Shown in pieces: positions 9,915-18,459 of a stretch of 51,103 nucleotides of DNA. The stretch comes from an uncultured Bacteroides sp. GTDB taxonomy: Bacteria; Bacteroidota; Bacteroidia; Bacteroidales; Bacteroidaceae. Where the stretch lies: positions 1-51,103 of the forward strand of contig CANSEY010000031.1 in NCBI GenBank assembly GCA_947646015.1. Reading direction: 5' to 3'. Made by a program: the position numbers and the translations under genes. The number at the start of each line of letters is the position of its first letter. Positions within the stretch are counted from its first letter, which is position 1. The notes under the pieces were generated by a model. The model worked only from the letters and a program-made list of their open reading frames with translations. It searched no databases and was not told the origin of the DNA.

Positions 9915-10940
9915 TTATCTTACCCCCTTTCTTTTATCGGTAATAAAGATGGTGTCACCACTGACTTTCCACGTGTATTGTTTCTCAACGTTGATTTCGT
10001 GTAATATATCATAAATATTCTGATTGCTGTCGAAAGAACCGGAGAAGTGTTCGGCCTTCAGACGTTCGCTTTCTATGCTGATCTTCACCTGGAATTTACG
10101 TTCCAGACGATGGGCAATATCAGCGAATGAAGCATTCTCGAAGGTCAACCCGCCATCCAGCCAATCGCAGGCTTTACTTGCATTGGTCTTCAGCTTTTCC
10201 ATTCGTCCGGTGTTCTTGTTATACAGTGCCTGCTCATTCGGGAATAATTTCATCACAGAATTAGCAGACGCCGATAAATTCACCCTGCCTTCCAGCAGAG
10301 CCACCATCACATAATTATCGTCATCATAAGCACGGACATTGAATACCGTGCCGACTACCTGCACCTGCACATCGTTCGTCTTCACGAAGAAGGGAACCTC
10401 TGCATTTTTCGCAACTTTAAAGTATCCTTCGCCATCCAACGTCACATTACGTTCGCGGATACCAAACCCACGGTGATAGCGCAATACAGAACCTGCATTC
10501 AGAGAAACCTCCGTCCCGTCAGGAAGAACGATATTCGTTCTTGATCCGGCAGGAACCTTGATTTCGTAAGGAGAATCGGCGTTGGTATATACTTCCGTCA
10601 GATTTTCCGTATACGTATACCAGAAATAGTTGCAGCCGATCAGCAGAATAACGGCGGCAGCCACTTTCAGCCAGACAGGTATCAGTTTCCGGACAGGCTT
10701 CGAAGAGGCAGGAGCAGTCATTCTCTCCTTTATCCGCACTAAATTGGAGTTTTCTATTTCTGCAAACGACGGTACGGAAGAAAGTGCCCATACGGCAGAC
10801 ATTTCCCGGAAAGTCCGGGCAGCTGCTTCATTGGAAGCCAGAAAGGCAAGCAACGTTTCTTTTTCTTCATCGGTACTATTGCCCGACAAATAATTACTAA
10901 TCTGTAATTCCAGTTCTTCTTTATCGTAATATTCTATCAT
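9915..10940 (-). CDS. FecR-type anti-sigma factor
   Basis: A 341-residue single-pass inner-membrane protein. The N-terminal ~95 residues are the cytoplasmic sigma-binding region, one transmembrane helix follows (about 97-113, 'VAAAVILLIGCNYFWY'), then the periplasmic FecR domain (about 125-220, with 'VPAGSRTNIVLPDGTEVSLN') and a C-terminal DUF4974-like domain ending 'YTWKVSGDTIFITDKRKG'. It holds the ECF sigma factor inactive and relays the signal from the STN domain of the SusC protein encoded next. The gene lies 76 bp downstream of the sigma gene and 95 bp upstream of susC, all in the same direction. Confidence 0.93.
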   Translation of the reverse strand: MIEYYDKEELELQISNYLSGNSTDEEKETLLAFLASNEAAARTFREMSAVWALSSVPSFAEIENSNLVRIKERMTAPASSKPVRKLIPVWLKVAAAVILLIGCNYFWYTYTENLTEVYTNADSPYEIKVPAGSRTNIVLPDGTEVSLNAGSVLRYHRGFGIRERNVTLDGEGYFKVAKNAEVPFFVKTNDVQVQVVGTVFNVRAYDDDNYVMVALLEGRVNLSASANSVMKLFPNEQALYNKNTGRMEKLKTNASKACDWLDGGLTFENASFADIAHRLERKFQVKISIESERLKAEHFSGSFDSNQNIYDILHEINVEKQYTWKVSGDTIFITDKRKGVR

Positions 10941-11016
10941 AAACCGTTCTTTTTCTATGGTGTATATAACTAGATACGCAATAAAAAAAGAAACGTTTAA
11001 AAGAAAACCGTTTTTT

Positions 11017-11604
11017 TTAAAGAAACATCAAAATAGCTATCATATAGGGAGTACCAAGGGATTCGCGCAATTTAGTCAGCGCAATTTTCATCTGCACCCT
11101 GACGGTGGCGACATTAATATTCTGCTCTTCCGCAATTTCGCTGTACGATTTGCCTTCATACAGGCTCGCCTTAAAAACAGCACGGCATTTGGCAGGGAGT
11201 TCCTCTACTTTCCGCAGAATGATCTCGTTCATTTCACTGCTTTCCAATGCCTGCAATGGATTGTCGGAAGAAAGAATATGATTTTCTAGAAAAGCCCATA
11301 TTTCCTCCATCTGTTCGGTCATTATGCGCTCATTAAAAGCGGAAGACCGCAAATAACTGATACTTGCATTCTGTATAGCCCGACGAAGATACGGAAGGGC
11401 AGGATAAGTGATATGGTGGCGATTCTGCCAGAAAGAGACGAAGACATCATTGACTATTTCACCGGCGACTCTCTTGTCATGTACATAGTAAACAGCTATC
11501 GCACACAGGTATAAATAGTACGTATGATAAATTTTATCAAATGCTTTGGTGCTACCGTGATTCAGTTGTTCGATTAGTTTTTCAGAGACTTCTGGTAAAT
11601 TCAT
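11017..11604 (-). CDS. ECF-type RNA polymerase sigma factor
   Basis: A 195-residue sigma-70 family protein with region 2 (about 15-80, 'AFDKIYHTYYLYLCAIAVYY' and 'EIVNDVFVSFWQNR') and region 4 (about 125-180, 'LPAKCRAVFKASLYEGKSY' and the helix-turn-helix 'IAEEQNINVATVRVQM'). The longest frame would start at a TTG at 11634, but that TTG is inside the promoter -7 element, so the ATG at 11604 ('MNLPEVSEKL') is the real start. It should direct transcription of the susC operon downstream once released by the anti-sigma factor at 9915-10940. Confidence 0.93.
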   Translation of the reverse strand: MNLPEVSEKLIEQLNHGSTKAFDKIYHTYYLYLCAIAVYYVHDKRVAGEIVNDVFVSFWQNRHHITYPALPYLRRAIQNASISYLRSSAFNERIMTEQMEEIWAFLENHILSSDNPLQALESSEMNEIILRKVEELPAKCRAVFKASLYEGKSYSEIAEEQNINVATVRVQMKIALTKLRESLGTPYMIAILMFL

Positions 11605-11631
11605 TCGTTCTTTTTCTTTAAGGGACGGGTG

Positions 11632-11661
11632 CAAATATAGCGATTAATTCAGAAACTCAAA
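11632..11661 (-). promoter_or_regulatory. Bacteroides promoter of the ECF sigma gene
   Basis: On the minus strand TTTG (plus 11658-11661) and TATATTTG (plus 11632-11639) are separated by 18 bp, close to the Bacteroides consensus TTTG-N19-TAnnTTTG. Transcription would begin near 11627, about 23 nt before the ATG at 11604. Confidence 0.7.
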
Positions 11662-11662
11662 A

Positions 11663-11683
11663 TTCCGGTTATTAAAACCGGAA
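11663..11683 (-). terminator. Terminator of the kinase / regulator / AbgT operon
   Basis: An 8-bp perfect stem (ttccggtt 11663-11670, aaccggaa 11676-11683) with loop attaa, followed on the minus strand by TTTT, lies 15 bp after the abgT stop. The T-run overlaps the -33 element of the next gene's promoter. Confidence 0.7.
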
Positions 11684-11697
11684 CTTTGAATCGTGAA

Positions 11698-13152
11698 TTA
11701 TAACCCCATCGGTATCTTCAACAGATACCATACGATAAACAGCAATGTCCATGCTGCCAGAATGCACAAGGAGTACCTCCATGTATATTTCAGCAACGAT
11801 CCGTATGTGATCTGTTTGTCATATTGCCGCATATACGTCAACACCAGCGGCATATAGAATAAGAAAGGAGTAATGGCATTCGTCGAACTGTCTCCGATAC
11901 GAAAAGCACACTGCGTGACGTCCGGCGAAATCCCCATCTGCGCAAACATCGGGATGAAGATGAAAGACATAAATGCCCATTTGGAAGTGGCGGATACCAT
12001 AATCAGATTGATAAATGCCGTAAACAGGATAAACAAGATGAGTGCGGACAAGGGAGCCGGCTCAAAAGAAGAAAGCAGGTCCGCTCCCATAATCGCAAGA
12101 CACTTGTCCAGATGAGAATACTCGAAACAGGCAAACATCTGGGCAGCAAAGAAAGCAATAACGAAATATACACCCAGCAGTTTGATCGGCTGGGTAAGTC
12201 CTTCGATCACATCATTATCGCTGCGATAACGACCGGAACTGAACCCATAAGCCATCCCCGTAAAGCCTGCGCCCAGAGATAGCAGAAACAGGATACCGGC
12301 AATGAAGGGCGAATGCATCAAACCTCCGTTAACGCCACGCAGGATACCATAGGAAGAGAAAGTAAGCCACAAAATAAGGGCAACGTATATCCCTGCCACT
12401 ACGACAGCCACCATCAGCGCACGACGTTCTTTCCGTGACAAAGGGCGGTAGGCTTCGACTTTCACACTTCCCTCATATTTTCCTAAGTTCGGGAGAAGCC
12501 ATTTCTGAGTCACCCAATAAACGATCCCTGTAATTACCACTGTCGAAGCGCTCATAAAGAAGTAGTTGCACAGCGGCTCCGTGTTTCCCTGATATCCCAT
12601 CAGTGTGAGCGCGGCTTCCTGAGTGGTATGCGCCAAGAGCGGGTCCATCGTACTCAGTACGATATTGGCACTATATCCGCAGGCCACGGAAACGTAAGCC
12701 GTCACAATCCCCGCTATCGGATGAAGTCCCACCCACTGAAACAGCATGGCGGCAATGGGAAGCAGAATAATATAACCGCCGTCACCAATGACGTTCGACA
12801 GCAATCCGAGGACAATCACCCACAGGATAACTTTTCTTTTCTCTTTCCGGTTTCCCACTCCCAGACGGATGCACGCATCGATAAATCCGGAATGTTGGGC
12901 CACACCCAGTCCGAACATGGCGATAATCACCATGCCAAGCGGAGCAAAACCGGTAAAATTCTTGATAGCATTCCGCAACCACCAGCGAATTCCCTCAGGA
13001 CTCAGCAGGCTTTGCACCCGAATATCCTCCCCTGATTGCGGCAGCGTTACTTTCAGTCCGTAGATATCACATATCCACGAAAGAAAGACCACCGCCATTG
13101 TCAGCAGCAGGAACATCGTAGCGGGATGCGGCATACGCCATTTACTCTTCAT
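11698..13152 (-). CDS. AbgT-family membrane transporter
   Basis: A 484-residue polytopic protein with about 12 hydrophobic segments. It matches the AbgT/MtrF family: 'GFAPLGMVIIAMFGLGVAQHSGFID' region near residues 75-100, 'LLSNVIGDGGYIILLPIAAM', and the C-terminal 'SATSKWAFMSFIFIPMFAQM' and 'GDSSTNAITPFLFYMPL' blocks. AbgT proteins import p-aminobenzoyl-glutamate or export sulfonamide-like antimetabolites, using ion gradients. The longest frame begins with GTG at 13197; the ATG at 13152 is preferred because it overlaps the regulator stop by 11 nt, giving translational coupling. A further ATG at 13134 is also possible. It is the last gene of an operon with a double kinase and a regulator, so its substrate or stress may be what that system senses. 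Confidence 0.85.
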   Translation of the reverse strand: MKSKWRMPHPATMFLLLTMAVVFLSWICDIYGLKVTLPQSGEDIRVQSLLSPEGIRWWLRNAIKNFTGFAPLGMVIIAMFGLGVAQHSGFIDACIRLGVGNRKEKRKVILWVIVLGLLSNVIGDGGYIILLPIAAMLFQWVGLHPIAGIVTAYVSVACGYSANIVLSTMDPLLAHTTQEAALTLMGYQGNTEPLCNYFFMSASTVVITGIVYWVTQKWLLPNLGKYEGSVKVEAYRPLSRKERRALMVAVVVAGIYVALILWLTFSSYGILRGVNGGLMHSPFIAGILFLLSLGAGFTGMAYGFSSGRYRSDNDVIEGLTQPIKLLGVYFVIAFFAAQMFACFEYSHLDKCLAIMGADLLSSFEPAPLSALILFILFTAFINLIMVSATSKWAFMSFIFIPMFAQMGISPDVTQCAFRIGDSSTNAITPFLFYMPLVLTYMRQYDKQITYGSLLKYTWRYSLCILAAWTLLFIVWYLLKIPMGL

Positions 13153-13870
13153 CAGCTTCCAGATTATCCAGATCGATAATGCGCAATTCCAATGCACGGA
13201 CAGCCAGACGGGTCGCGTTCACTCCCACCCGTTCTCCATTCGGGAAGAGACGTCCGATCAGGTCATTCTGTCGTTTCTCCAGTGATTTCACGCCAAATGG
13301 CATCCCTTTCAGGTTGGCAATCATATCTTTGGTGTAGCCTAATGCCAGATGGCGAAGAAAACGCTCGTCATATTCATCAATATCATAGTTGATTACCGCT
13401 TCCTGACGCTTGGCATCATTCGCTACCGACTTTTTGAAACGATCTACGATCTTCTCCAGAATCGGATAGTTGAATACCAGCTTCTTGCCGTCCATCACAG
13501 CTTGTACGTCTGTCTTGGTCAGCAATTCTCCTGTTTTGAGAATAATGCCATCCGCTCCTGCATTCAGCACATCCACCCACAGTTTTTCATTCAGTATTTC
13601 CCCCGTAAAGATCAATACACGAACCCCCTTATAACGTTTGAAAATATTCCGGCAGATATCAACGCCAATCGTCGTAGAACCTCCCAGTCCCAAATCCAGC
13701 AAAACCAGATCGGGAAGCTGTGCTTCCATCAACGGCCAGAACTCGCTTTCTGTCATTGCCGTGCCGATCACTTCTGCGTTGGGTATCTCATGACGGAAAA
13801 TTTCTTCTGTGCCTTTCAATTCCAGTTTTACGTCCTCTACAATAATAACTTTAAACTTCTGTTCTTCCAT
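13142..13870 (-). CDS. Two-component response regulator with C-terminal HTH-like domain
   Basis: A 242-residue protein. The N-terminal receiver domain (about 5-130) has acidic residues E12-D13, the phosphoacceptor D59 in 'LVLLDLGLGG', T89 in 'IFTGE' and K111 in 'IILKTG'. The C-terminal half (about 165-230, 'RFLRHLALGYTKDMIANLKG' and the following 'SLEKRQNDLIGRLF') is a divergent LuxR/NarL-like DNA-binding region of the type often paired with large Bacteroides kinases. It sits 35 bp after the kinase gene and overlaps abgT, so it is almost surely the kinase's partner. Confidence 0.88.
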   Translation of the reverse strand: MEEQKFKVIIVEDVKLELKGTEEIFRHEIPNAEVIGTAMTESEFWPLMEAQLPDLVLLDLGLGGSTTIGVDICRNIFKRYKGVRVLIFTGEILNEKLWVDVLNAGADGIILKTGELLTKTDVQAVMDGKKLVFNYPILEKIVDRFKKSVANDAKRQEAVINYDIDEYDERFLRHLALGYTKDMIANLKGMPFGVKSLEKRQNDLIGRLFPNGERVGVNATRLAVRALELRIIDLDNLEADEE

Positions 13871-13905
13871 TTTATTTATCTAATAACTTTTATGTGTCTT
13901 CTTCT

Positions 13906-16900
13906 TTATCTGCGTGGGATGGTGAAGTAAACCGTAAATCCTCCCCCTTCTGCCGGTTCGGCATTGATACGGCATCCCCTGCGCCCCGCAAATTCATCAT
14001 GGTCACGGATTATCTGCTTGCATATCAGATATTCCGTTCCACGCAATTCTCCTTTTTCACCGGAAGTCATACGAGCCAAATTCGGATAGAACAACTGGTT
14101 CAGCTCCGTCACACTCTTCTCGCGTCTGGTATCCGTAAAAAGGAAACGGATATATTCGTTATCCTTACGAGCCTGCAAGCGTATCACTCCTTCTTCACGA
14201 ACCGCCAATGCTTCATCAATCAGATTCTCAAACAGGAAACGCAACTGATTCACGTCACCGATCACTTTGGCGTCCATCGGTTCTATGATTAGTTCTACCT
14301 TTTCCGTCCGATTTTTCGTGACCTTCCTGAAGTATTTTCCAGCAGCATCAAAAAGCTCCTGTACCGGAATCGTATTCCGGCGGAAAGTAACCTCCTCCAG
14401 CTGTCGGGCAGCGCATGAACTCAGAATCGTAAAGATCCCTTTATAATATTCTATCAGTTCTGTAATCGTTTCCACAGCTTCCCGTTCATCCTTTTCCGGA
14501 AGGTTCTGCGTATTCAACCGACCAATAATCTGTTTAATCTTGTTCGGATAATAAATTGTCTCATGTTTAATCGTTGAAAGGCAGTTATCAAGCACCATGT
14601 TCTGCACATGAAGCATACTGTCTTCCCACGAAGCACGGCGTGTTTCCTCGTGTGCCGACTCGATATCCCGGTATTGCGTGGCAAGCTTTACCACTGCATT
14701 GAACACCACAATCGATACATAACGTGCTACCAGCTCAAAAAGAAGATGATCCGTTTCCTGTTGCGTTCCTTCCCTCCGTTCCAGATAAAGCACACCTACA
14801 CATTGATGCTCACCTCCGGCTTCCACCATCAACGGAATCGCCTGCAAATTCTGTTCTGAGAGATATTCCCCTGTTTCAAAACATTGCTGCACCATTTCCG
14901 GCATTTCCTGCCCGGGACAGGAAGCATATTCCAGCCGATGCGTGGTTTCGTTATAAACAGCAATGCCCATCAGGCTGATTGTCAACAACTCATTTACTGA
15001 GCCAAAAGCCTCATTCACGATGCGCTGCGGAATCTCTTTAAGTGTATTTTCCTCTCTCTGAAGCGCTTCCTCGTTCTCCTGAGTCTGAGGTCTGACCAAA
15101 GAGGCGGCAAAAACTTTCTGATTTATCTCAAGCACCTGTTCCAGGTTCAGACGGTTCTGCAACATCTTCCTCATATACAAGAGATAATAGCCGATCAGAG
15201 AAACGATCAGCAAGACGAAACAGAGGATGATACCAACCGTCTTATTCGTGTTGGATCGTTCCAACTGCCTGCAATACCCTTCCAAAGTCTGGTCTTCTCC
15301 CTGTACCTTATATAAATCTGTAAAAGCAGAATTATTATAACTGTAGGCATCAATTTGTTTCAAAGCAAGGAATGCTACCGCCGCTTCATTTCTGATATCC
15401 AAAATCACATGATAGTCTGAATCAAAAAGTTCATTCCACCAAAACAGTTCGGCAGGGGTTCCTTTTCCCACCAGTTTCATGTATCGATGCGGCTTCGGGG
15501 TACGCGTATATTTCTTATAATGCTCATTCAGCGACATCATTGCCGAATCTATATACTGCAATGCTATTTCGTAGTTCTCATCCACATTGGCAAAATAAGC
15601 GGCATTGGCATAATCAGAGGCTGCATCAAGCAGATCTTCATAAGTAGAATCTGTAGTAATCGCAATGGAGTCACTATCCTGCAATATCGACGGAAGGGGT
15701 TCATGCAGACAAGAAGCCATTCCCAACGGAAGCAACAGGCAGAGCAACACGCCAATCACTTTACGTACTCCTGAAGGCAAGCGGAAATAAAAACGGCTTC
15801 CCTTTCCCGGTTCGCTTTCTATATCGAATACGCATACCCGGAACAGTTCATTCGTTTTCTTATATTTCTCTATGATTCCCTTGCAGTTCATCAAGCCAAA
15901 ACCGCTTCCCTTATTCTCTTTCAGTTCTTCCGGATCTGCCGCGTCTTTCATGCCGATAGCACGCGAATCATATACCTTTTCACCAATGATATGCGCGATA
16001 TCTTCTGCTGAAAGTCCTCTCCCATTATCTTCTACGGAGATTTCCACATACGCATCGGTAGCATGCGCATATACTTTAACCGTTCCCCCCTCAGGCGTAT
16101 ACTTACGGGCATTTTCAGCCAGTGTATTAATCATAAACAAGGTCAATGCACGATCGGCCTTTACCATCAGGGTGGTCGGTTCGATTTCCAGCTTTTGCTT
16201 TTTCATTTCAAAAGCACGCCGTCCTTTTCCCAGCAAATCAAACAATTCATTCAGACTGAATGTCTCAATGTTCAGACTAAGCGTACCTTGCTTCATCTTG
16301 ATCCAAAGTGCCAGAATATCATTGTATTCGTTGATGGTAGTCACCAGTTCATCAATGTACTGGTACTTCTCTTTCTTTATCTTGGTGTCATCAATATATC
16401 CTTTTTCCGTCAACTTATGTACTTCGTTCAGAATCCGGTCGATATAAGGATTAATCCCGTTGACGATGGCCATACAAGCCTTCTTTATCAGATTCTGACG
16501 TTTGTTTCCTGCAATATGCTGCTCGTAGATATACCGCTGTTTCTCCAGCTGATTTCGCTCGTCGCTCAACGTAGCCACCATTTGTTCATTTTCAGCAGCC
16601 CATACGATATAAGGTTCCACTACATGCACCAATGCCTTCTCGTCCCGGTTCAGTCGATGGGAAGAAGGTACCAGTGCAGCTTTTCCTTCTTCCGGAATTT
16701 CCAGCGTCAGACGTCCTTTCCCGAACAACTGGTCAATGCCTTGCTGAATCAGAGGTACGTTCATCGGTATGGAAGAAGTGATATCCCGACAAAGAGAGAG
16801 AATCCGTTGCAGACGCTCCACATCCACCTGATTCCTGATTTTGGAACGTTTGTTGAAGAACCACCAAAGGATAATCACCAGTACCAAGCCGACAATAACC

Positions 16901-18303
16901 AGAAAAAGAACGACCGTCATCTGTCGCGAACCTGCTTCCAAAGACAAATAACGGCTTTCCAACTCCTTATCCTGACGGGTAAAGTTCAAAATATCCAGAT
17001 AGATATTCCGGTTATAATCAGAAGCATCCTTCATCCCCAGCCCGGCATATGAAACGCTTAACTGCTCCCTTATCCGTGAGATCCATTCGGGAACGGTCTT
17101 CACCTTCTCCTGTCCAATCCATGGAACTCCGGTATAAGTAGTATCTCCCTCGGCAAACGTATATAATTTATCAAGCGTATCCACTTCATTATGATAATAA
17201 AGCATGTGATGATGGTTTACGCAGTTCAATGCTTTTGATAATGTATCCAAAGCTTCCTGATAACGTCCATGCGCATTCAGGTATTTGCCGATAGATACAT
17301 AAGCTCCGGCAATCTGATACAAGTCATTATATTCGCGAAATTTCTCCAGTGCCAGTTGGGCCAAACGCAAAGGGAACAAAGAATCTACCGGAAAATCAAA
17401 CTGATCCAACGCATGTGTACGCCTTGTCTTGAAAAACTCAAAATTAGACGGGGATGCCATCAGATTGGCAAGTCCCTGCATTCCATTCCCCTCAAAATAC
17501 GGATGCTTGCTCTTCACGGCTGTCCGCCAAGTGAAATAAAGTTCGTCAAACTCGCGGAGTTTCCGTTCTTCCGGAGTATTCGCTGCGACCAAAGAAGCCG
17601 ATCCTTTGAGATAATGATAATAAAGAAGCTGATTGGTATCGCTCAACGCTTCGTCTTCCTGAATATTATCGATAGAGGTTATCGCTTCCTGCCGTTGCTG
17701 GAGATAGTAATAGTAAATGGAGGAAACGAGAAAAAATTCGGTAAATGCGTAATCCAGCCGAAGCGCTTCGTGACGGTCGGCAAAGAGGTCGCTCTCTTCA
17801 CGGATACGCTTCATCCGTCGGAGGGCACTGTTCCGGTAATCATAAAATTCTTTGTTGAGCGCTGTCCGCTGGCAGATTTTCATCAGTCCGATGTCTGCTA
17901 TCAACAGTTCAAGCTCATTTTTAGTCAGCTTGTATACCTCTTTATGATACGCCTCGGCACGGTCGAAATCCATATTCATGAAAGCACAGAACCCCAGATT
18001 ATTGGAAGCTTCCGCTTTCCCCGACTTATATAGGTTTACTTGCCGATATGCTTTATAGGCGTATTTGTAGGAAGAGTCCAGATTACGGTAACGATAAGCA
18101 TACGCTTTTCCATTCAGCGAGTCGATAAGCCTCACTTCTTTTGTGGGCACCATGTCGGTACACGAAAAAAGGGAGGAAAGCAACAATACTCCTATTATAT
18201 ATAATGGAGAATGGAAAATGGAAAATGGAGAATAAAAAGACAGGCGATAACTATCTTTCATTCTTCGCTCTTCATTTTCTGTTTTTCGTCCATAATTCTT
18301 CAT
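13906..18303 (-). CDS. Tandem two-module sensor histidine kinase (DUF5112/DUF5113-like)
   Basis: A 1465-residue protein built from two consecutive sensor-kinase halves. Half 1: lipobox-like signal (Cys48), TPR-like periplasmic sensor (about 60-455), transmembrane helix (462-482), then a cytoplasmic kinase region. Its ATPase has the N box (N731), 'VEDNGRGL' (757-764) and 'KGSGFGL' (798-804), but the dimerisation segment (607-625) has no histidine where the H box should be. Half 2: a second hydrophobic signal-like segment with Cys865, a periplasmic part (about 870-1015), transmembrane helix (1022-1043), a GAF-like region (about 1085-1205), then an H box with H1247-E1248 ('IKHETIYYPNKI'). Its ATPase part keeps N1360 but has 'TDTRRE' instead of DxGxG and no glycine-rich G2 motif. 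The start may be the ATG at 18303 or at 18261. The partner is the regulator at 13142-13870. DUF names are given from memory. Confidence 0.85.
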   Translation of the reverse strand: MKNYGRKTENEERRMKDSYRLSFYSPFSIFHSPLYIIGVLLLSSLFSCTDMVPTKEVRLIDSLNGKAYAYRYRNLDSSYKYAYKAYRQVNLYKSGKAEASNNLGFCAFMNMDFDRAEAYHKEVYKLTKNELELLIADIGLMKICQRTALNKEFYDYRNSALRRMKRIREESDLFADRHEALRLDYAFTEFFLVSSIYYYYLQQRQEAITSIDNIQEDEALSDTNQLLYYHYLKGSASLVAANTPEERKLREFDELYFTWRTAVKSKHPYFEGNGMQGLANLMASPSNFEFFKTRRTHALDQFDFPVDSLFPLRLAQLALEKFREYNDLYQIAGAYVSIGKYLNAHGRYQEALDTLSKALNCVNHHHMLYYHNEVDTLDKLYTFAEGDTTYTGVPWIGQEKVKTVPEWISRIREQLSVSYAGLGMKDASDYNRNIYLDILNFTRQDKELESRYLSLEAGSRQMTVVLFLVIVGLVLVIILWWFFNKRSKIRNQVDVERLQRILSLCRDITSSIPMNVPLIQQGIDQLFGKGRLTLEIPEEGKAALVPSSHRLNRDEKALVHVVEPYIVWAAENEQMVATLSDERNQLEKQRYIYEQHIAGNKRQNLIKKACMAIVNGINPYIDRILNEVHKLTEKGYIDDTKIKKEKYQYIDELVTTINEYNDILALWIKMKQGTLSLNIETFSLNELFDLLGKGRRAFEMKKQKLEIEPTTLMVKADRALTLFMINTLAENARKYTPEGGTVKVYAHATDAYVEISVEDNGRGLSAEDIAHIIGEKVYDSRAIGMKDAADPEELKENKGSGFGLMNCKGIIEKYKKTNELFRVCVFDIESEPGKGSRFYFRLPSGVRKVIGVLLCLLLPLGMASCLHEPLPSILQDSDSIAITTDSTYEDLLDAASDYANAAYFANVDENYEIALQYIDSAMMSLNEHYKKYTRTPKPHRYMKLVGKGTPAELFWWNELFDSDYHVILDIRNEAAVAFLALKQIDAYSYNNSAFTDLYKVQGEDQTLEGYCRQLERSNTNKTVGIILCFVLLIVSLIGYYLLYMRKMLQNRLNLEQVLEINQKVFAASLVRPQTQENEEALQREENTLKEIPQRIVNEAFGSVNELLTISLMGIAVYNETTHRLEYASCPGQEMPEMVQQCFETGEYLSEQNLQAIPLMVEAGGEHQCVGVLYLERREGTQQETDHLLFELVARYVSIVVFNAVVKLATQYRDIESAHEETRRASWEDSMLHVQNMVLDNCLSTIKHETIYYPNKIKQIIGRLNTQNLPEKDEREAVETITELIEYYKGIFTILSSCAARQLEEVTFRRNTIPVQELFDAAGKYFRKVTKNRTEKVELIIEPMDAKVIGDVNQLRFLFENLIDEALAVREEGVIRLQARKDNEYIRFLFTDTRREKSVTELNQLFYPNLARMTSGEKGELRGTEYLICKQIIRDHDEFAGRRGCRINAEPAEGGGFTVYFTIPRR

Positions 18304-18330
18304 TCTTCATTCTCAGTTCTTCGTTCTTAC
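18199..18330. repeat. Low-complexity ATTCTTCATTC / ATTCTCCATTTTCC repeats
   Basis: Short degenerate units of 8-11 bases occur in two clusters: ggagaatggaaaatggaaaa around 18208-18232 and cattcttcattctcagttcttcg around 18298-18325, with a similar stretch at 18259-18290. They cover the start region of the double-kinase gene and encode its odd N-terminal residues (SFYSPFSIFHSP). Similar short tracts appear at 19398-19412 and 27112-27135. Confidence 0.6.
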
Positions 18331-18333
18331 TTG

Positions 18334-18341
18334 CAAATCTA
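18334..18341 (-). promoter_or_regulatory. -7 element upstream of the double kinase
   Basis: The minus strand reads TAGATTTG, a match to TAnnTTTG, about 31 bp before the ATG at 18303. No good TTTG is found at the right distance upstream, so the promoter may need an activator. Confidence 0.45.
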
Positions 18342-18391
18342 CAAATATTTCCGATAAGTTGGAGAGAAAATTATTTTTTCTACAATAAGTC

Positions 18392-18423
18392 TTTCTAAAT
18401 AATAAGAGAAATTCCTACCTTTG
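18392..18423 (+). promoter_or_regulatory. Promoter of prs
   Basis: TTTC (18392-18395) and TACCTTTG (18416-18423) are separated by 20 bp. Transcription would start near 18428, about 32 nt before the prs ATG. Confidence 0.65.
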
Positions 18424-18459
18424 CAGGCAAATTAACAAATAGGTAACATCTATTACAAA

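Noticed and set aside
11605-11634. TTG start of the sigma factor
   Set aside because: The TTG is part of the TATATTTG promoter element and so is not transcribed; the same reasoning removes the TTG start at 32053 for fhs.
16063-17052. 329-residue plus-strand frame opposite the double kinase
   Set aside because: It is antisense to a clearly coding gene and has no motif; the same holds for 17269-18033 and 5096-5953.
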